A stretch of DNA of 64,000 nt from Endozoicomonas montiporae CL-33 (GTDB lineage Bacteria > Pseudomonadota > Gammaproteobacteria > Pseudomonadales > Endozoicomonadaceae). Where the stretch lies: the NCBI RefSeq assembly GCF_001583435.1, contig NZ_CP013251.1, positions 5,159,215 through 5,223,214 of the forward strand. The letters run 5' to 3'. The notes below the pieces were generated by a model. That model worked only from the letters and a program-made list of their open reading frames with translations. It searched no databases and had not been told where the DNA came from. This document shows, piece after piece, positions 16,132 through 23,986 of this stretch. Numbering within the stretch: the first letter of the stretch is position 1; each line of letters begins with the position of its first letter. A program made the position numbers and the translations under genes.

Positions 16132-18396
16132 TTAGATTTCCCATTTCACGCTGACGGAGTAGTTGCGGCCCGGCTGGGTCAGGCGGTTAATACCGGCATA
16201 GTCATTAGAGAAGCCACGAACATCGTCCCACATCCAGTACTTTTTATCGCCAATATTAAAGATACCGGCACTTAGAGTGATGTCCTGATGAGGCTTGTAA
16301 TAGGCTGTCAAATCAACTAATCCATAACCTGGCGTGGCAAATTGACGACCACCATGATCATCCATACTGCCTTCTGAATCAGTATTTGAGATATCTCGTG
16401 TCTTCTTACGGGAAACCAGAGTTAAAGAGAGGTCGCCACCCCAATCCTGATAAGGTGCGTCATAGCCAAGGCCAACAAATGCTTTCAGAGGAGCAATACT
16501 GTTCAGCGGTTCGTTTTCATGCAGCACACCATCCATATCTGTGACGGTACCCCGACCATGGGCGTATGCTACTGCACCATTCAAACGGGAACCTTCGGGT
16601 GCACCAAACTGATCGAGCCACATCATACCTTTAAGCTCAATCCCTTTGATCGTCGTATCATCCAGATTCTGATACTGGAAAATCTGCGGATTAAAAATAC
16701 CGCCGCCTCTGCCCAGATAAACTTGCTCACTGAAATCATCATAAGTGTTATAGAAAGCTGTCACTTCCATGCTACCCAGATCGCCATTCAGCCTGAAACC
16801 TGCTTCAATTGACTGGCTGCGCTCTGGTTTCAAGTCTGGATTTGCCAGCACTTGCACAGCAGGAACATCGGTCTTTTCAAAGTACAACGCAAACAGGTCT
16901 GGAACACTGTAGCCCTCACTGTACTGGGCAAATACAGAAACAGCGTCATTGACTTTGTAGACAGTACCTAAGCGACCAGTCCAGCTGTTATGAGTTCGGT
17001 CACCCACATCCTTACCATTCTGGTAGCGGTCATCAACTTTGGTGTCGATTTCAAAGCGATCGTAGCGGATACCCGGTGTCACAGTCAGTCGATCATTCAT
17101 CAAGCTGATTTCATCCTGAAGAAACACGCCAAACTGATTTGTAGTGGCTACGGGCGCATAACGCTCGACCTCTGGGGTCCCTGGATTATTACCAGTCAAG
17201 GTATACGTTTTGTTCAGGTTATCCTGTTTTTTGTTTTCATAGTTGAAACCGTAGGTGAACAGATGGTCGGCACTTCCCATCAACACTTCTTTATTGAAAG
17301 TGGTATCAAACTGCCAGCTGGTTTCTGTATAGGTGTAATCGAGTCTGCGACGATCACCACCCTGAAATGATTTACGTTCAACTTCTGAGACTTGGTTAGA
17401 TTCACTTTCCTGCCAGTTAAGCGACCACTTTACAGTATCAAATGCGGCATTGTAGGCATCCCACTCATGGAAAACACCGAGACGTTGACGCTTGGTTTCA
17501 TCATCAGCACGGAAGTCACCATAAGTTTCACCGGGCATACCATTTGTAGACGTGCCATAGCTGGAGTATTCAATAATGTCGGACTCACCTTCTGCCCATT
17601 CAGCGGTCAGCCCAATACGATGATCGTCGTTTATCTGATATTGCAGTTTACCCAGCAAACTCTGGTTTTTATAGTTTTGTGGGTCAGCTTCTTCTCGAGA
17701 AACGCCTTTTCCATCGTAACCGCCACCGTAGGTTTCCATTTCATTACCACTACGACGGTTATAAATCAGCATACTTTCCAGATCACCAGAACGATTAGCA
17801 ATGGTCATAGACTGGTTATTGCTTGAGTCTGCACTGCTATAGCCCGCTTTAATGGACGCGTAAGTGTCGTCACCTTCTGCTTTCAGATAGTCAGCCGGAT
17901 CTTTGGTTGTGAAGGCAACAACACCACCAATTGCATCACTGCCATGCAGAGTAGAAGCAGGACCTTTAACAATGTCTACCTGCTTCATATTGTCGATATC
18001 AAAAAAGTTGCGCTGAGACTGGATAAACTTTTCGTAACCAAATGCCTTAGCCTGGTCTACGCCATCCACAGAAATTTTAACCCGGTTTTTATCCATACCG
18101 CGGATGTTAAATCCACCCAGACCAAAGCGACCACCGTCGGTAACTTCTACACCAGGCTCATATCTCACCAGATCACGGATATTTCCAACCACCTGCTTCT
18201 CTGCATCATCAGCCGTAATCACAGATACGCTGCTTGCAATATCATCCAGTTCCCGCTCGGTACGTGTCGCCGAAACCGTTACCTGATTCATCAGGGTTGG
18301 CTGGGTACGGGGAGCTTCCTGCGCGACAGCTGTCGTGGCAACAATGGAAGCAATGGCAACAGAAAGGCTGCTTTTGCGGATCAGGGATGGATTCAT
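16132..18396 (-). CDS. TonB-dependent haem/haemoglobin receptor
   Basis: A 754-residue outer-membrane receptor: signal peptide MNPSLIRKSSLSVAIASIV..., a TonB box region (LMNQVTVSATRTERELDD), a plug domain (SVSVITADDAEKQ... GGFNIRGMD, DIVKGPASTLHGSDAIGG) and a beta barrel ending in the aromatic strand YSVSVKWEI. YSEGYSVPDLFALYF is typical of haem/haemoglobin receptors (HutA/HmuR group). A longer frame reaches 18501 through tandem repeats; the ATG at 18396 gives a proper signal peptide. The promoter region carries a Fur-box-like site (18582-18600) and four 13-bp repeats. It is followed by hutW and faces tonB-exbBD divergently. Confidence 0.93.
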   Translation of the reverse strand: MNPSLIRKSSLSVAIASIVATTAVAQEAPRTQPTLMNQVTVSATRTERELDDIASSVSVITADDAEKQVVGNIRDLVRYEPGVEVTDGGRFGLGGFNIRGMDKNRVKISVDGVDQAKAFGYEKFIQSQRNFFDIDNMKQVDIVKGPASTLHGSDAIGGVVAFTTKDPADYLKAEGDDTYASIKAGYSSADSSNNQSMTIANRSGDLESMLIYNRRSGNEMETYGGGYDGKGVSREEADPQNYKNQSLLGKLQYQINDDHRIGLTAEWAEGESDIIEYSSYGTSTNGMPGETYGDFRADDETKRQRLGVFHEWDAYNAAFDTVKWSLNWQESESNQVSEVERKSFQGGDRRRLDYTYTETSWQFDTTFNKEVLMGSADHLFTYGFNYENKKQDNLNKTYTLTGNNPGTPEVERYAPVATTNQFGVFLQDEISLMNDRLTVTPGIRYDRFEIDTKVDDRYQNGKDVGDRTHNSWTGRLGTVYKVNDAVSVFAQYSEGYSVPDLFALYFEKTDVPAVQVLANPDLKPERSQSIEAGFRLNGDLGSMEVTAFYNTYDDFSEQVYLGRGGGIFNPQIFQYQNLDDTTIKGIELKGMMWLDQFGAPEGSRLNGAVAYAHGRGTVTDMDGVLHENEPLNSIAPLKAFVGLGYDAPYQDWGGDLSLTLVSRKKTRDISNTDSEGSMDDHGGRQFATPGYGLVDLTAYYKPHQDITLSAGIFNIGDKKYWMWDDVRGFSNDYAGINRLTQPGRNYSVSVKWEI

Positions 18397-18463
18397 GTGT
18401 GTCTGTACTTCTTCAAAAAACTTCAGTGTGCCGACACTCATTCGACGAAACAGTTGCAACAAA

Positions 18464-18515
18464 GGTTTGTAACAATGGTTTGTAACAATGGTTTGTAACA
18501 ATGGTTTGTAACAAT
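18464..18515. repeat. Four perfect 13-bp tandem repeats upstream of the haem receptor
   Basis: The unit GGTTTGTAACAAT occurs four times head to tail (18464, 18477, 18490, 18503), preceded by a degenerate copy at 18451-18463. Each unit contains the short dyad TTGT-A-ACAA. They lie 68-119 bases upstream of the receptor ATG, between it and the Fur-box-like site, where changes in copy number would alter spacing in the 5' leader. Confidence 0.85.
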
Positions 18516-18580
18516 GGAATGATGGTAGGGGCAGCGCACTATGACCAAGTGGGTACGATGGTATGCAAAGAAACTTTCAA

Positions 18581-18600
18581 ATGCAAATCATTATCATTTG
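18581..18600 (-). promoter_or_regulatory. Fur-box-like site of the haem receptor
   Basis: ATGCAAATCATTATCATTTG matches the core of the Fur consensus (GATAATGATAATCATTATC) best on the minus strand (AAATGATAATGATTTGCAT). It is 185 bases upstream of the receptor start. Iron-dependent repression is the expected effect. Confidence 0.7.
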
Positions 18601-18670
18601 GTTTTATACCTATCTAACTTCGACTTGACCCAGATCAAACTACGAAACCTGCTGTTTTTTTTAATTCGTT

Positions 18671-18704
18671 CCTGAAAAGAACGGGCTTTTCATAGAAAAG
18701 CCCG
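18671..18704 (-). terminator. Terminator left behind after the receptor remnant
   Basis: A 10-bp perfect stem (CGGGCTTTTC / GAAAAGCCCG, loop ATA) followed on the minus strand by TTCTTTTC. It directly follows the broken receptor fragment and was presumably the terminator of the intact gene. Confidence 0.8.
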
Positions 18705-18707
18705 AAA

Positions 18708-18939
18708 GAGTGGAGATCGATTTGCAAACGTCAGGGTTTCAGAAAAACCTTTATCAGCACTGGCATAACCGACTTTGGCAGGCAGGACCCGCAACATCCT
18801 TCACCTCTTTTTCAGTACGAGTCGCAGTAACAGTCACCTGCTGCATCATTGTCGGTTGGGTAGTCGCTATTTGTTCAGCGTGAACCATGGCAGAGGTCGC
18901 AGCTATTACCGCAATTGCCAGCCTGTTCCTGTTAAACAT
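18708..18939 (-). pseudogene. Remnant of a second TonB-dependent haem receptor
   Basis: The first frame (18754-18939) encodes a signal peptide and TonB-box region (TTQPTMMQQVTVTATRTEKEVKDVA) parallel to residues about 1-60 of the intact receptor (TQPTLMNQVTVSATRTERELDDIA). It then hits a stop after 61 residues. In another frame, at about 18718-18783, the minus strand reads AKVGYASADKGFSETLTF then ANRS, parallel to KAGYSSADSSNNQSMTIANRS of the intact receptor about 140 residues further on. So an internal segment and the whole barrel were deleted, leaving N-terminus, a plug/barrel scrap and the terminator. Confidence 0.85.
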
Positions 18940-19042
18940 GATTGATAACCTTGTTGTTTTTAGTGTTTGAGTTGCCGGAAGGCTGAGTAATTTTTATTCA
19001 CTCCTGATTTTTCATTGCGGATACTACGTAAATGCAATACCA

Positions 19043-19062
19043 AATGCAAATTATTATCATTT
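19043..19062 (+). promoter_or_regulatory. Fur-box-like site upstream of tonB-exbB-exbD
   Basis: AATGCAAATTATTATCATTT, nearly the same sequence as the site in front of the haem receptor, about 77 bases upstream of the tonB ATG and 100 bases upstream of the receptor remnant. It probably controlled both divergent genes. Confidence 0.7.
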
Positions 19063-19138
19063 AGATCATTGAACAAACAATTAACATCAAGTACTCTTGT
19101 CCTCGATTTCTGGAAACACTCGTCGTCACGACAACAAT

Positions 19139-19810
19139 ATGCCTAGGAAACTGATATTTACGTTGCTCGCTTCCATTGCCGCTCACGCCGCAGTGGCATA
19201 CCAGCTCATCCATAAAACAGAGGAAGAGCAGCACACCATCAGCATGGGCAGTGTGAAAGCACCGATCAGCATGACTTTTTCAACCGTGACGCTGCCTGAA
19301 CCGGAACCTCAGCCAGAACCCAAACCCAAGCCAAAACCGGAAATAGAGCCGCCTCCCGAACCGGAACCCGAGCCGCCAGAGCCCAAGAAAGACACATTGG
19401 TGATTCCCGACCCGATCCCTGAGCCAGAGCCAGAAGAAGAAGTGGTTGAGGAAGAGATTCCGGAACCGGTAATCGAACAAGTGGTTGAAAGCGCCCTTGA
19501 AGAAACCGAGGTTGAAGGCTTAAGCGATGAACCCGTATTTGTCAGTGAGCCGGAAATACTGAACTGGACGCAGCCCCGATACCCACGTTCGGCTCAGCGT
19601 CGAAATCAGCAGGGTGTTGTCATGCTGGAAGTCACCGTTGATGAAGACGGCAAGGCGCTCACCATTTCGGTTTTGGAATCATCAGGCTTCGATACACTCG
19701 ACCGGTCAGCCATTGCCGCCGTAGAAAGCTGGGAGTTTAAACCCCAGAGACGCAACAACCATTTTGTTCAGTCACGGGTGCATGTACCGGTGGCTTTCCA
19801 ACTGAATTAA
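19139..19810 (+). CDS. tonB: TonB energy transducer
   Basis: A 223-residue TonB: N-terminal membrane anchor (KLIFTLLASIAAHAAVAY), a long periplasmic Pro-Glu/Pro-Lys spacer (PEPEPQPEPKPKPKPEIEPP and more), and a C-terminal domain (QPRYPRSAQRRNQQGVVMLEVTVDEDGKALTISVLESSGF... SAIAAVESWEFKP) that binds the TonB box of the receptor. The frame extends to a TTG at 19097, but the ATG at 19139 puts the anchor at the terminus. It heads tonB-exbB-exbD, a set dedicated by position to haem uptake, behind a Fur-box-like site. The spacer is unusually acidic. Confidence 0.93.
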   Translation: MPRKLIFTLLASIAAHAAVAYQLIHKTEEEQHTISMGSVKAPISMTFSTVTLPEPEPQPEPKPKPKPEIEPPPEPEPEPPEPKKDTLVIPDPIPEPEPEEEVVEEEIPEPVIEQVVESALEETEVEGLSDEPVFVSEPEILNWTQPRYPRSAQRRNQQGVVMLEVTVDEDGKALTISVLESSGFDTLDRSAIAAVESWEFKPQRRNNHFVQSRVHVPVAFQLN

Positions 19811-19855
19811 TCAAGTACTTTTCCTGCGGGAAAAGAGATAAACAGGTAGACACAC

Positions 19856-20545
19856 ATGATCACTGAACAGATTGCTTCAATGGGAATGATGGGCTGGCCA
19901 CTGGCAGTGGCTTCCTGTCTGAGTTTTGCCCTGATTCTTGAACGACTTTTGACGTATGCCATGCTGCCGTCTCTGAACCGGAAGAACATGCATAAGCTGT
20001 TTGATGAAGTGCGTGGCTGTGCCAGCTGTCGCAACACTAAAAACAGTGTGTGCAAAAACCTGAGAAACGGCAAAGGCATTCGCCACGGTATTGCTGTTCT
20101 TCTGAGCCATAACAGTGCCAACAAGGAAATGCGTGAAGAAGTGGCAGGTCTGTGGCTGTTGAAACAGAAACGTCACCTGCACTCCTGGCTCAAGCCTCTG
20201 ATGCTGATTGGTATTCTGGCACCTATGTTGGGTCTGCTCGGTACGGTTATGGGTCTGATTGAAATGTTCCGCAACATTGCTGCCGTTCAGGGGCCCGTGA
20301 CTCCGGATATTCTGGCTGACGGCTTATGGGTTGCCATGTTCACTACCGCATTTGGTCTGATTGTTGCCATTCCGTCTCTGGCTGCTGCCCATGGTCTGGG
20401 CGTATGGGCTAATCACTACATGGCCCGTCTGGAATTTGCCATGAACCACGCCAATCTATTGCTGGAAGGTTTGAAAATGGACGAGCACGGTCTGGCAGAT
20501 GAATCCGAAGGCACAACACCTTGCCTGAAGGCGGTTGCCGCATGA
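19856..20545 (+). CDS. exbB: ExbB proton-channel subunit
   Basis: A 229-residue inner-membrane protein of the MotA/TolQ/ExbB family. Three hydrophobic segments are visible: one near the N-terminus (WPLAVASCLSFALILERLL), then LKPLMLIGILAPMLGLLGTVMGLIEMF and GLWVAMFTTAFGLIVAIPSLAA, the two pore-lining helices with the family LGLLGTVxGL and TAxGLxVAIP motifs. With ExbD it uses the proton gradient to energise TonB. A CASCRNTKNSVC stretch in the cytoplasmic loop is unusual. Its stop overlaps exbD by 4 bases. Confidence 0.93.
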   Translation: MITEQIASMGMMGWPLAVASCLSFALILERLLTYAMLPSLNRKNMHKLFDEVRGCASCRNTKNSVCKNLRNGKGIRHGIAVLLSHNSANKEMREEVAGLWLLKQKRHLHSWLKPLMLIGILAPMLGLLGTVMGLIEMFRNIAAVQGPVTPDILADGLWVAMFTTAFGLIVAIPSLAAAHGLGVWANHYMARLEFAMNHANLLLEGLKMDEHGLADESEGTTPCLKAVAA

Positions 20546-20964
20546 TTCGCATTAACGACGGCGAAGAAACCAGTGCTTCGTTTCCAGCTGCCGACCTGAC
20601 ACCGCTGCTCGATGTTGTTTTTATCGTCATGGTGTTCCTGCTGTTCACCGCCAATGCCCAGACACTGAGCCTGCCGATAAACCTGCCGGAAGCCAGCCGG
20701 GAACAGGCCGAAGTCACCCATGAGCCAAAAACCCTGACCGTCAGCATTCTTTCCGAAGGCAAGCCCTGGGCGGTGTCTGAAGAACGCTACGACAGTTTTG
20801 AAGCCTTTACCGCTGCTCTGTTGAGCGAAGTACAGGCGGAACCGGACACCACCGTTCTGGTAGCAGGTGATAAAGAAGCACCGCTGGGGAACCTGGTTCA
20901 ATTGATGATGTTTCTCAGTGAGCACGACATCACCGCAGCACAGGTATTAATGGAGGACACCTGA
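20542..20964 (+). CDS. exbD: ExbD/TolR-family subunit
   Basis: A 140-residue protein: short cytoplasmic N-terminus, one membrane helix (DLTPLLDVVFIVMVFLLFTANA) with the proton-relay Asp in PLLDVVFI, and a periplasmic domain. The ATG at 20542 overlaps the exbB stop (ATGA), which fixes the start better than the TTG at 20521. Third gene of the haem-uptake energising set. Confidence 0.92.
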   Translation: MIRINDGEETSASFPAADLTPLLDVVFIVMVFLLFTANAQTLSLPINLPEASREQAEVTHEPKTLTVSILSEGKPWAVSEERYDSFEAFTAALLSEVQAEPDTTVLVAGDKEAPLGNLVQLMMFLSEHDITAAQVLMEDT

Positions 20965-20966
20965 TC

Positions 20967-21336
20967 GTGAATGCCTTAAAAAGAATAACAATAATGATGA
21001 TTACCGCCGCGTTGACCACGGCGGTTCAGGCAAAAGAAACAAACATTCCCCGCATCATTACCTCTGCTCATACCCTGATTGAGCTGGCTAGGAGCCTGTC
21101 GGACTTACCACTGACCTACTGCGAAAAAGCCGGATTTGGTGATTTTTTCAGACCACGGCAAAGGCACAACACCGCAACAGCTGATCGATATGCAGCCCAT
21201 TCTGAAGCAAACTCCGGCCGGTAAAAACGGACGTTTGGTTGCCATTGATCCGGGGATGTTGCTTGGGGGTCTGGGTCCGCGAACCGGTGAACTGGCGGTA
21301 GAGCTGGCAAAAGCCTTTTTCCCACCTGAGTCCTGA
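20967..21336 (+). pseudogene. hutB: Remnant of periplasmic haem-binding protein gene hutB
   Basis: The 5' part (GTG 20967, GGAGGA upstream) encodes a signal peptide and the opening of a haem ABC-transporter binding protein (NIPRIITSAHTLIEL). At 21088 the coding sense breaks at CTAGGAGCCTGTCGGACTTA. About 40 bases later, in the +1 frame, the family C-terminus resumes (KPDLVIFSDHGKGT..., LKQTPAGKNGRLVAIDPGM, LLGGLGPRTGEL). The remnant spans 370 bases where a whole gene needs about 850. hutC and hutD, which usually follow, are missing. Confidence 0.85.
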
Positions 21337-21489
21337 CACTCACTACAGGGAACATTCCGGTGCCAGAAATAGTCTACTCTGTGTTCAACATTCATGTTTC
21401 TGCGCCGGATTATCCAGAACATCATTGTCCAGTCGTCGTTATTCACCGACTGGCCTAACGCGATCCGGGCAGGCTCCAAGGATCGCGCC

Positions 21490-22386
21490 ATGACAAAACT
21501 GACAAAAATATGCTTCGTTATCCTCGCTTTCACGCTGGCAGGCTGTGCCCAATTAAGCAGAGATCAGGAACCCTCCAAACCGTCTGCAGAGATCTGGGAC
21601 AGTAGTAACAAGCGCTGGATCAATGAAACCGAGCTGGCAAAGGGCTTGCAGGATGCACGCTACATTGTGGTGGGTGAATTGCACCAGAGTCGTTATCTTC
21701 AGAACCAGCTGCTAAACCTTCTCAAGACCCTGAATAAAGAACAGTGGCTGGAAGCGGTTGCCATGGACTCGCTGCAGTCAAAGTTGAATGCAGAAGAGCT
21801 GACTTATCTGGAACAGCTCGAAAAGCAGAGTCCGGCACTTCACAGTCGTTATAAATCCCTGATCGAATGGCTGGAACAAGAAGAGATACCGGTGATTGCC
21901 GCAGCGGTTCCCATGGACAAGTTGCAGGCAATGAAAGACAAAGAAGCCAGAAAGTGGCTCAAAGCCCAAACAGGCAAAGCCTTGTCTGAACAGCAGATGC
22001 AACAGCTTCGAACCATCATGTCCCAAAGCCATCCGGCCTCCAAAGACAACCTTGAAGAAAAAGTGGATTACCTGCTGGCAGCCCAGCAACTACAGGATTA
22101 TTTTATGGCTCGAATGCTGCTGGCTGTGAAGGAAAACTCGGTTCTGATTACCCGGGCGTTTCATGCCCGTAATGATCTGGGACTGGCACCTTACCTGAAA
22201 GCGGGCGAACCAGACGCTAAAGTGAAGAGTCTGCTGATGATATCCACCGATGACGACGATGAAGTGCAGGATGAACTTAAAGCCATGTCTCGTCAGTACG
22301 ATTACATCTGGCTGAAACATCATGGCAAAAGCCTGATGCTGGCTCCTGCCGGTGACAAGGTTAAACAATCCGAACAGCAGAAATAA
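21490..22386 (+). CDS. ChaN-like haem-binding lipoprotein
   Basis: A 298-residue lipoprotein with signal peptide MTKLTKICFVILAFTLAGC (lipobox LAGC). The mature part fits the ChaN/Tiki superfamily (PF04187): the VVGELHQSRYLQNQLL motif, a second region at IPVIAAAVPMDKL, and a C-terminal SVLITRAFHARNDLGLAPYL carrying the second conserved His. In Campylobacter, ChaN binds haem and is Fur-controlled. The ATG at 21490 is preferred because a frame from 21394 would bury the signal peptide. Its place right after tonB-exbBD and the hutB wreck agrees with a haem-related job. Confidence 0.87.
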   Translation: MTKLTKICFVILAFTLAGCAQLSRDQEPSKPSAEIWDSSNKRWINETELAKGLQDARYIVVGELHQSRYLQNQLLNLLKTLNKEQWLEAVAMDSLQSKLNAEELTYLEQLEKQSPALHSRYKSLIEWLEQEEIPVIAAAVPMDKLQAMKDKEARKWLKAQTGKALSEQQMQQLRTIMSQSHPASKDNLEEKVDYLLAAQQLQDYFMARMLLAVKENSVLITRAFHARNDLGLAPYLKAGEPDAKVKSLLMISTDDDDEVQDELKAMSRQYDYIWLKHHGKSLMLAPAGDKVKQSEQQK

Positions 22387-22439
22387 TATTCAGTCTCCCT
22401 CACCTCCTGTCACTTACATGCAGCCATCGTGGCTGCCAA

Positions 22440-23930
22440 TCACTCGGGCAGGAGGTAAACCCGATAGCCATTACCCCGATGTATGGGTAAATAACCCTGT
22501 TGCAGATAATACTTTTCACGAAGACTGATAAACGGCTCGACAACCGTATTATGAAAAGTGGCCATGCAGGCAACTTCGCCAATTAGCATTACAAACTGTC
22601 TGAAACAGCCAACTTCACCCTTGCACGCCAGCACTTCTCCCACCTCTTTCAAGTCATTACCCTGTTCACGCTCTTGCCTTGTATTTTCTATCAGGCCGAC
22701 AAGCTGTTTCTGAAAAAACGGAATGCCTGAAGCCAGCTCGCGCATCAATTGAATATCATCAATAAAATCGAGTATGACCCAGCTTTCAAGGCTTCTCAGA
22801 TTGTCGGCATGGGCTTCAAGCATCAAACGGCATTCATCAACACGCTTGGCATTCTGCCCGAAAAACAGCTTGAGATACTGGCAGGATTGCATTGAATCAG
22901 AGGCCATCTGATGAACAACCGCTGAAAACTGATGCAGTACCAAGCTCTCCTGCAAGGCGTTCGGGCTGGAGAAGCCGGGAACCGGTTTAATCCAGTGCGT
23001 ATTCGTTCGGTGCGATGAAGACAAAACCACCTCAGACCATCCGGCCATGCTTCGATCAAAGAGATGTCGCCATTCATCATTTCTGACCATTAGGCCGAGC
23101 CACTGTTTATCCACAGTTCCAGAATCAAGCAACATACCCAGCTGAATCAGGTGTGAAAATTTCCCGTGTCCCCAGCTAAGACCAAACACTGTGTCGTCCA
23201 GAAACAGAGCACTATTCAACACCTGTTCAGCCACTCTTGGCTCGACAAAACCCGAAAACACGACAGGTCTCTCAAAACCCTTTTCTTTAAACGACAACTG
23301 CCAGACAGATTCAGAGAAGACTTGTTCAATCAAGCCGTGGGAAGTATTTTCAAATGGCATGGATGATGATTCAGGCACCGGGATAAAACCTGTTACGTCG
23401 TCATACAATGACAGGCTTTCAACATGAGCCAGTGCTTTCAGCTCCAGTCTGGAAACATCGAACTTGGTCTTTTTTAGTGCAATTTCGCGTATTTTTACGC
23501 CCAGCTTTGCCAGATAAGAGAAATAATTCAGGGGCGCATTGACTCGGGCAAACACATCACTGGAGCTAAAAGAAACCAGAGGTTTTATGTCGATTGAGTA
23601 GATCGTTTTGCTGACGGCACCAAACAGAAAATCCCGCTTTTCCAGAGGGACAAAATTAAGGTAGTAGTTTGAAAACCCTTTTTGACTCCGAACTTCATTA
23701 ACAAACGACCCATTGAGCCCTTCATTGAGCCCTTCATTGAGCAAGCCATTGAACGACCCATTGAACGACCCATTGAACAAGCGTTCAGCCGTTTCTTTCT
23801 GAACAGACAGGCTGGTGAAAGAGCCATTATAGCGATGGTTCGTCACCCAGAGAGCCTCAGTGTTACTGGTTTCTGCCGAAGCGCAAGACAGCAGCATTAA
23901 CAGAAAAGCAGCAACAAACCATCGGAACAT
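22440..23930 (-). CDS. Secreted hypothetical protein with short N-terminal tandem repeats
   Basis: A 496-residue protein with signal peptide MFRWFVAAFLLMLLSCASA (a lipobox-like LLSCA is also possible). Residues about 50-75 are made of four-residue repeats: FNGS, FNGS, FNGL, LNEG, LNEG, LNGS. The rest is a mixed alpha/beta sequence without motifs known to me, with several cysteines near the C-terminus (QSCQYLKLFF, VDECRLM, LACKGEVGCFRQFV). The 12-base repeats lie at about 23704-23790 and are in frame, so the array can change length without breaking the gene. It ends next to the ChaN-like gene (convergent). Confidence 0.7.
   Translation of the reverse strand: MFRWFVAAFLLMLLSCASAETSNTEALWVTNHRYNGSFTSLSVQKETAERLFNGSFNGSFNGLLNEGLNEGLNGSFVNEVRSQKGFSNYYLNFVPLEKRDFLFGAVSKTIYSIDIKPLVSFSSSDVFARVNAPLNYFSYLAKLGVKIREIALKKTKFDVSRLELKALAHVESLSLYDDVTGFIPVPESSSMPFENTSHGLIEQVFSESVWQLSFKEKGFERPVVFSGFVEPRVAEQVLNSALFLDDTVFGLSWGHGKFSHLIQLGMLLDSGTVDKQWLGLMVRNDEWRHLFDRSMAGWSEVVLSSSHRTNTHWIKPVPGFSSPNALQESLVLHQFSAVVHQMASDSMQSCQYLKLFFGQNAKRVDECRLMLEAHADNLRSLESWVILDFIDDIQLMRELASGIPFFQKQLVGLIENTRQEREQGNDLKEVGEVLACKGEVGCFRQFVMLIGEVACMATFHNTVVEPFISLREKYYLQQGYLPIHRGNGYRVYLLPE
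23704..23790 (-). repeat. 12-base in-frame repeat array
   Basis: Two alternating 12-base families occur: TTCATTGAGCCC-like and CCATTGAACGAC-like units, about seven in a row. All keep the reading frame of the secreted protein and encode NEGL and NGSF repeats. Confidence 0.8.
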
Positions 23931-23986
23931 GATTGTGGTCTTTTATTTATACAGAACACGCAAAATAGCAAAAGCTGACTGCTTGT

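Noticed and set aside
18397..18501. Haem receptor start at 18501 including MLQTIVTNHCYKPLLQLF
   Set aside because: That segment is read through tandem repeats and would precede the true signal peptide; the ATG at 18396 fits the secretion signal.
18464..18515. CRISPR array
   Set aside because: Units are 13 bp and directly adjacent, without spacers.
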